Assembly (NCBI RefSeq): GCF_039541075.1
Contig: NZ_BAABFN010000020.1
Location: 71,918 to 135,917, forward strand
DNA: 64,000 bases
Reading direction: 5' to 3'
Source: Compostibacter hankyongensis
GTDB taxonomy: Bacteria > Bacteroidota > Bacteroidia > Chitinophagales > Chitinophagaceae
In this document: piece by piece, positions 59,919 to 64,000 of the stretch
How the letters are laid out: each line of letters begins with the position of its first letter
How positions within the stretch are numbered: position 1 is the first letter of the stretch
The notes under the pieces: generated by a model
The model's input: the letters and a program-made list of their open reading frames with translations, nothing else
Told to the model about the DNA's origin: nothing
The model's database searches: none
Translations under genes and position numbers: made by a program

Positions 59919-60686
59919 ATGAAATTAATATCATTCGATTTAAAGGCAGATTTTGCTTTTTTTCGACAACCTGACACAAATGCCACCATTAATTTATCTT
60001 ATAATATCATTCATCGACCTGTGGTGTTGGGTATTTTAGGAGCAATTATTGGTCTGGATGGCTATCAAGAAAAAGGCAAACTACCACAGTACTACGAGGT
60101 GCTCAAAGATGTAGCGGTGGGTATAGAACCCTTGAATCACGACAAAGGTAATTATACCAAAACCAATATCAAATATTCTAACACCATTGGTTATGCCAAT
60201 AAAGGGACAAACTTTCTTACCGAAGAATTGACTTTGGTAAATCCTGAATATAGAATATATCTTTTGTTAGATGAACAAAATGCATTTCATAGTCGAGTTG
60301 TAGATTATATTAATGGCGGAAATGCAGAATATATCCCGTATTTGGGTAAAAATGAGTTTACGGCGTGGTGGAATGCAGATTCTTACAAAGAATATCAATT
60401 CAATCAGAAAGAGATAACAGAAGAAAGCGTACGTATTCAGACCGTGTTTCATAAGAAAAATGTACTGAGTGGCAATACAGAAACACCTGTTCCTGATTTT
60501 GTGAATTTTAAAAAAGAGGAAACGCCCTTTATATATTTTGAGAGGTTGCCGAAAGATTTTGATTTGGCGTTGATGCAATACGAAATAGCAGATTTTGCAT
60601 TTTCCAATTACTTGATTAAAAATGCTCAAACATTAGGCAATCTTTATTTCATAGAGAAGTTGAATGCTTATGCCCAGCTGCTTTAA
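59919..60686 (+). CDS. cas5: Cascade subunit Cas5 (type I-B)
   Basis: 255 residues from the ATG at 59919 (MKLISFDLKADFAFFRQPDT); the open frame to 59895 needs a TTG within cas7. Marks of Cas5h: RQPDTNATINLSYNIIHRPV, VLGILGAIIGLDGY, and Gly-rich LGKNEFTAWW. It binds the 5' handle of the crRNA. Its last 23 bases overlap cas3. Confidence 0.9.
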   Translation: MKLISFDLKADFAFFRQPDTNATINLSYNIIHRPVVLGILGAIIGLDGYQEKGKLPQYYEVLKDVAVGIEPLNHDKGNYTKTNIKYSNTIGYANKGTNFLTEELTLVNPEYRIYLLLDEQNAFHSRVVDYINGGNAEYIPYLGKNEFTAWWNADSYKEYQFNQKEITEESVRIQTVFHKKNVLSGNTETPVPDFVNFKKEETPFIYFERLPKDFDLALMQYEIADFAFSNYLIKNAQTLGNLYFIEKLNAYAQLL

Positions 60687-63462
60687 AAGCGTACATGAAA
60701 TTTTGCACAGCTTGCCGGCGTTGAATAGTTATTTGCTCAATGCCGGTAATTACTATGCACATTTACCTAAAAATGAAAATGGAAATATTCCGAAAGAAAC
60801 ATTGGAGCAACATGTTGTACTCGTTAATTGCTACTTTGACATGCTTGTTTCCGCTCATTATCTTGATTCGATTATAGATGGTTTGATAAGTGCATTAACT
60901 GCTAATATTGACGTTGATAGTGGCAATTACATCAAACAGCTTTTTGTGTACGCAATTGTGTTTCATGATTTCGGTAAAATCAACGAACGTTTCCAGGTGG
61001 ATAAAATGGGTAATAAACTCTATGAGCAGAATATTTTTTCAAATAGCCCGATTGGTTCATCTCATTCTTCATTAGGCGCATTTATATATTTAACCAGGCA
61101 TTTAAACGAAATCATTACGCAGAAAAAGCCTAATCCTTTTCATCCTTTATTGATAACTTGTTGTATTTATTTGTCGTATTCCATTTTCAAACATCATAGC
61201 AATAAATTAAGCGATGACAGCATTTATACGATTGGGTTTGCAGAATTAAGCGCCAGAAATAATATTGAAGATTTGAGAGGGTTTTTAAGTACCTATTTGG
61301 CGAAATATCAATACCAGGTTGAGCCTCAAATAATCCAGTTAATTGGTAATGATAAATTTCTCAATCATCCGTTATTTAAACCGTATTTGAATTCTTTTGA
61401 ATTGTACGCGATTTGTCGCTTAAACTTTTCATTGCTTACGGCTGCCGACTATCTTGCAACGAACGAGTATATGAATGCCTTACCAATAGATGATTTTGGT
61501 GTGCTTACAAAGGAACAAATTAATAAGTTGTATAATAATGTAAGTCAGAGAGAATGGATAAATGAAGAAGCCCAAAAGAAAAATTATAATAAAGCAGTTT
61601 ATGATGAAATAGGAAATCATCAGTGTCAAAATCCGAGCGAAAAGAGTGGTGCAAATTTGAATATACTTCGTAAAGAAATGGCTATCGAAGTTATTCGAAA
61701 TACTAGGATGCACTATCAGAACAATCTTTTTTTTATAGAAGCCCCAACTGGTGGTGGAAAGACCAATCTTTCTATTTTAGCTACTGTTGAATTGCTGAAA
61801 ATATTTGAAGGTAAGTATAACAAAGTGTTTTATGTTTTTCCTTTTACCACTTTAATTACACAGACTTATGCTGCCGTAAAAGAAATACTGGGTCTGACGG
61901 AAGGAGAAATAATAGAGCTGCATTCAAAGGCGGGAATGAAAGAACATGGCGAGCAGGAAGATGATAACTATGGCGATGATAAGCTAAATTATATCAACCA
62001 TCTTTTTGTTAATTATCCCTTTTGTTTATTATCGCATATTCGCTTTTTCGATATTTTAAAAACGAATGAAAAGGAAGCCAATTATTTATTGCACAGATTG
62101 GCTAATTCCATTGTGATAATAGACGAATTGCAATCCTATAATCCTGCTCATTGGGACAAGGTTATTTATTTTATTCGTCAATATGCGGTTAAGTTCAATA
62201 TTAAATTCATTTTGATGTCGGCAACTTTGCCCAAGCTCGATAAACTGCAAGTGGTAAAGCAAGATGTAGAAGACTTTATTTATTTATTGCCTGATGCAAA
62301 GAAGCAATACTTTAATAATCCAAATTTTTCAGGAAGGGTACGTTTTAATTTTGATTTGTTTGACCGAACTGACCTTGCATTGGAAGAGTTGGCAGAAAAA
62401 GTTGTTGAAGCATCTAAAGAATACCTTTCTTATGATTTTGGGCAAGTGAAGCCTGTTGATAGTGTTTACACTATTGTTGAATTTATTTACAAACAATCAT
62501 CAGCAGATTTTTACAACATTATAGATGAACATAAATTTTTCGATGAGATCTTTGTATTGTCGGGAACTATATTAGAACATAGGAGAAAAGATATTATTAA
62601 CTATCTGAAAAATCCGGCCAACAGAAAAAGGAAAATTCTGCTTATTACTACCCAGGTAGTAGAAGCAGGAGTGGATATTGATATGGATTTGGGATTTAAA
62701 GACCGTTCCATTATTGATTCCGATGAGCAGCTTGCAGGGCGCATCAATCGAAATGTCAACAAAGAATACTGTACGCTTTATTTATTTAATTATAATAAAG
62801 AATCTGTTATCTATGGAAAAGACCAACGGTTTAAAATTACTAGGGAACAAATAAAAGCTGAGGAGTATAGACGCATATTAGAGCAGAAAGACTTTGATAC
62901 ATTATACGATAAGATTTTCAATGCGAGAAATGAATGGAACTATAAAGAAATGGTGGAGAACTTTTCCGATTACGAAACTGCTATACAAAGACTCAGATTT
63001 CGATCCGTTCATGAAAAGTTCAAGCTAATCGAGCAAAAGAACATTTCTTGTTTTATTCCATTGGATATTCCCATATCTATCGATGGTACAGTAGTGGGAG
63101 TTAAAGAAACAATATTTAGTGCTATTGAGTTGAATTTCTTAAAGCGAAATGGTATTCATCCGAATGAAAATGATGAAATAAGTGGACGGGCAGTTTTTGA
63201 TGTATATCTCAGTTCTATTCATAATAAATTTGAATTTACACAGCAACAAATCAGAAGGAAGGTTTTACAGAGTATTATGTCGAAGTATGTATTCTCTATT
63301 TTTGCGAGCAATAAGATAGAGAACGAGCTGATACATTTTTACGATAAAGACAAATCTGAATACGGATATATGTACCTTGAAAGGTGGAAAGATATATATT
63401 CTATCGAACAAGGGTTGGATGCAAGAAAATTGATCGGGATAGAAGAAAGCCAATTTTTATAA
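60664..63462 (+). CDS. cas3: CRISPR nuclease-helicase Cas3
   Basis: 932 residues. N-terminal HD nuclease: FHDFGKIN (HD at about 101-102), HSSLGAFIY and further His (FKHHSNKLSDD). SF2 helicase: Walker A EAPTGGGKTN (about 359-368), DEAD-box counterpart IIDELQSY (about 486-492), motif III MSATLP (about 517-522), motif VI region LLITTQVVEAGVDID and QLAGRINRN (about 690). It unwinds and degrades the target after Cascade binding. It starts inside cas5; ATG 60670 is an alternative. GC is low like the rest of the effector genes. Confidence 0.95.
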   Translation: MLMPSCFKSVHEILHSLPALNSYLLNAGNYYAHLPKNENGNIPKETLEQHVVLVNCYFDMLVSAHYLDSIIDGLISALTANIDVDSGNYIKQLFVYAIVFHDFGKINERFQVDKMGNKLYEQNIFSNSPIGSSHSSLGAFIYLTRHLNEIITQKKPNPFHPLLITCCIYLSYSIFKHHSNKLSDDSIYTIGFAELSARNNIEDLRGFLSTYLAKYQYQVEPQIIQLIGNDKFLNHPLFKPYLNSFELYAICRLNFSLLTAADYLATNEYMNALPIDDFGVLTKEQINKLYNNVSQREWINEEAQKKNYNKAVYDEIGNHQCQNPSEKSGANLNILRKEMAIEVIRNTRMHYQNNLFFIEAPTGGGKTNLSILATVELLKIFEGKYNKVFYVFPFTTLITQTYAAVKEILGLTEGEIIELHSKAGMKEHGEQEDDNYGDDKLNYINHLFVNYPFCLLSHIRFFDILKTNEKEANYLLHRLANSIVIIDELQSYNPAHWDKVIYFIRQYAVKFNIKFILMSATLPKLDKLQVVKQDVEDFIYLLPDAKKQYFNNPNFSGRVRFNFDLFDRTDLALEELAEKVVEASKEYLSYDFGQVKPVDSVYTIVEFIYKQSSADFYNIIDEHKFFDEIFVLSGTILEHRRKDIINYLKNPANRKRKILLITTQVVEAGVDIDMDLGFKDRSIIDSDEQLAGRINRNVNKEYCTLYLFNYNKESVIYGKDQRFKITREQIKAEEYRRILEQKDFDTLYDKIFNARNEWNYKEMVENFSDYETAIQRLRFRSVHEKFKLIEQKNISCFIPLDIPISIDGTVVGVKETIFSAIELNFLKRNGIHPNENDEISGRAVFDVYLSSIHNKFEFTQQQIRRKVLQSIMSKYVFSIFASNKIENELIHFYDKDKSEYGYMYLERWKDIYSIEQGLDARKLIGIEESQFL

Positions 63463-63488
63463 CCGCAATAGACAAATTCTTGTTGTCA

Positions 63489-63944
63489 ATGACCCTCAAC
63501 GCTACTCTTATTAACCTTTATCATGTGTGTCCGCGTGAATGCTGGTTACACGCCAATGGTATCCGAATGGAAACCACTTCCGAGATAGTAGCAGATGGCA
63601 AGCTTTTACACGAGATCAGCTATCCCCAACGCCCTGGAAAATATACAGAGATTGAGCTTTCTTCAACTTTTCATGAAATCGAGCTAATGGGCAAAATCGA
63701 TTTCTATGATGCCAAGGAAAAAGTCATCCATGAAATTAAGCGTAGCGATAAAGCTGAAGTTGCTCATGAGTGGCAGGCAAAGTTTTACATCTGGCTGCTG
63801 GAGCTAAATAGTATCGCAGGTGCCAGGGCCGTCTTAGAATATCCCAAACTTCGGCAGACGAGTGAGGTGACGCTTTCAATACCTGATAAAACTTACTTAC
63901 AGGAAGTCATTTATAAAATAACGCGTTGTGCTATTAACGGGTGA
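63489..63944 (+). CDS. cas4: Cas4 RecB-like nuclease, C-terminal cysteine region missing
   Basis: 151 residues from the ATG at 63489 (MTLNATLINLYHVCPRECWL). It has the first Fe-S cysteine (HVCPREC), the RecB nuclease motifs GKIDFYD, VIHEIKRSDKA and QAKFYIWLLEL, and the EYPKLRQT tract. Cas4 normally continues about 20-30 residues to a cluster with three cysteines (CxxC and a final C). Here the frame ends ...YKITRCAING with a TGA, and no such motif is found in any frame of the remaining 56 bases. The GC content is higher than in cas8b-cas3. It normally selects PAM-compatible prespacers with Cas1-Cas2, which would lie outside the window. Confidence 0.85.
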   Translation: MTLNATLINLYHVCPRECWLHANGIRMETTSEIVADGKLLHEISYPQRPGKYTEIELSSTFHEIELMGKIDFYDAKEKVIHEIKRSDKAEVAHEWQAKFYIWLLELNSIAGARAVLEYPKLRQTSEVTLSIPDKTYLQEVIYKITRCAING

Positions 63945-64000
63945 TTATTTATGGGAATAACAAATATGTATATAGTTATGAAATAAAAAATGTTGTGCAG
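63945..64000. other. AT-rich sequence behind the shortened cas4
   Basis: 56 AT-rich bases with no gene (a short frame MGITNMYIVMK only). Cas1 would be expected here but its start is not seen; an insertion into cas4 is possible. Confidence 0.3.

Noticed and set aside
63930..64000. Group II intron or IS end inside cas4
   Set aside because: The 56 bases after the stop show no recognisable intron 5' motif or terminal inverted repeat; too short to decide.

Overview
The window reads as chromosome of a Bacteroidota bacterium, most likely Chitinophagaceae or a near relative. The grounds are SusC/SusD pairs, promoters of the Bacteroidota TTTG-N19-TAnnTTTG type in front of rplM and HU, very few Shine-Dalgarno sequences, the small ribosomal protein bTHX, a DUF4834 protein beside a tRNA, and Spy(II)-like lipoproteins. 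The bulk is GC-rich (about 55 percent by eye); the CRISPR effector genes at the right end are clearly AT-rich. Family names are from reading the proteins; no database search was run.

Layout. 1-2.8 kb: the 5' end of kbl, then an ECF sigma factor, its likely anti-sigma partner and an outer-membrane beta-barrel protein. 3.2-8.3 kb, all on the minus strand: a ChaN-like haem-binding protein whose start is buried in a repeat, a gamma-family transsulfuration enzyme, glutathione peroxidase, a ComF-type phosphoribosyltransferase and radA. 8.3-9.4 kb: a gene-free stretch of degenerate repeats. 9.4-14 kb: a membrane zinc protease and the translation cluster rplM-rpsI-rpsB-tsf-pyrH. 14-18.5 kb: an RsiV-like lipoprotein and ackA-pta (acetate overflow / acetyl-CoA). 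18.6-27.3 kb: pdxH, bTHX, HU, exonuclease III and the rimP-nusA-infB-surA run, headed by a terminator hairpin just before the rimP start codon. 27.5-31.4 kb: small membrane proteins, a CAU tRNA, an esterase, and an acyltransferase pseudogene.

31.5-48 kb is a sialoglycan (mucin-type) utilisation locus: a FadR-type regulator, a DHDPS/sialic-acid-lyase-family aldolase, two BNR/sialidase proteins, two unrecognised proteins without signal peptides, SusC, SusD, a NanM-like beta-propeller fused to a sodium symporter, a GH27 alpha-galactosidase/N-acetylgalactosaminidase-like enzyme and a DUF1080 protein. The proposed flow is release of sialic acid at the surface, uptake through SusCD, mutarotation and import by the fusion protein, then aldol cleavage, with GH27 working on the underlying sugars.

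48-52.4 kb has housekeeping and single genes (alcohol dehydrogenase, GluQ-RS, PQQ-type sugar dehydrogenase). 52.5-64 kb is a defence region: a Kiwa pair (kwaA-kwaB), then ndh, then a type I-B CRISPR-Cas operon cas6 / cas8b-cas7-cas5-cas3 / cas4. There is no CRISPR array in the window, but the 546-bp gap between cas6 and cas8b holds one lone sequence that looks like a type I-B repeat, framed by a perfect 16-bp inverted repeat and preceded by a promoter-like box. This is the best candidate for an undescribed element: a crRNA-like regulatory or CreTA-type RNA.
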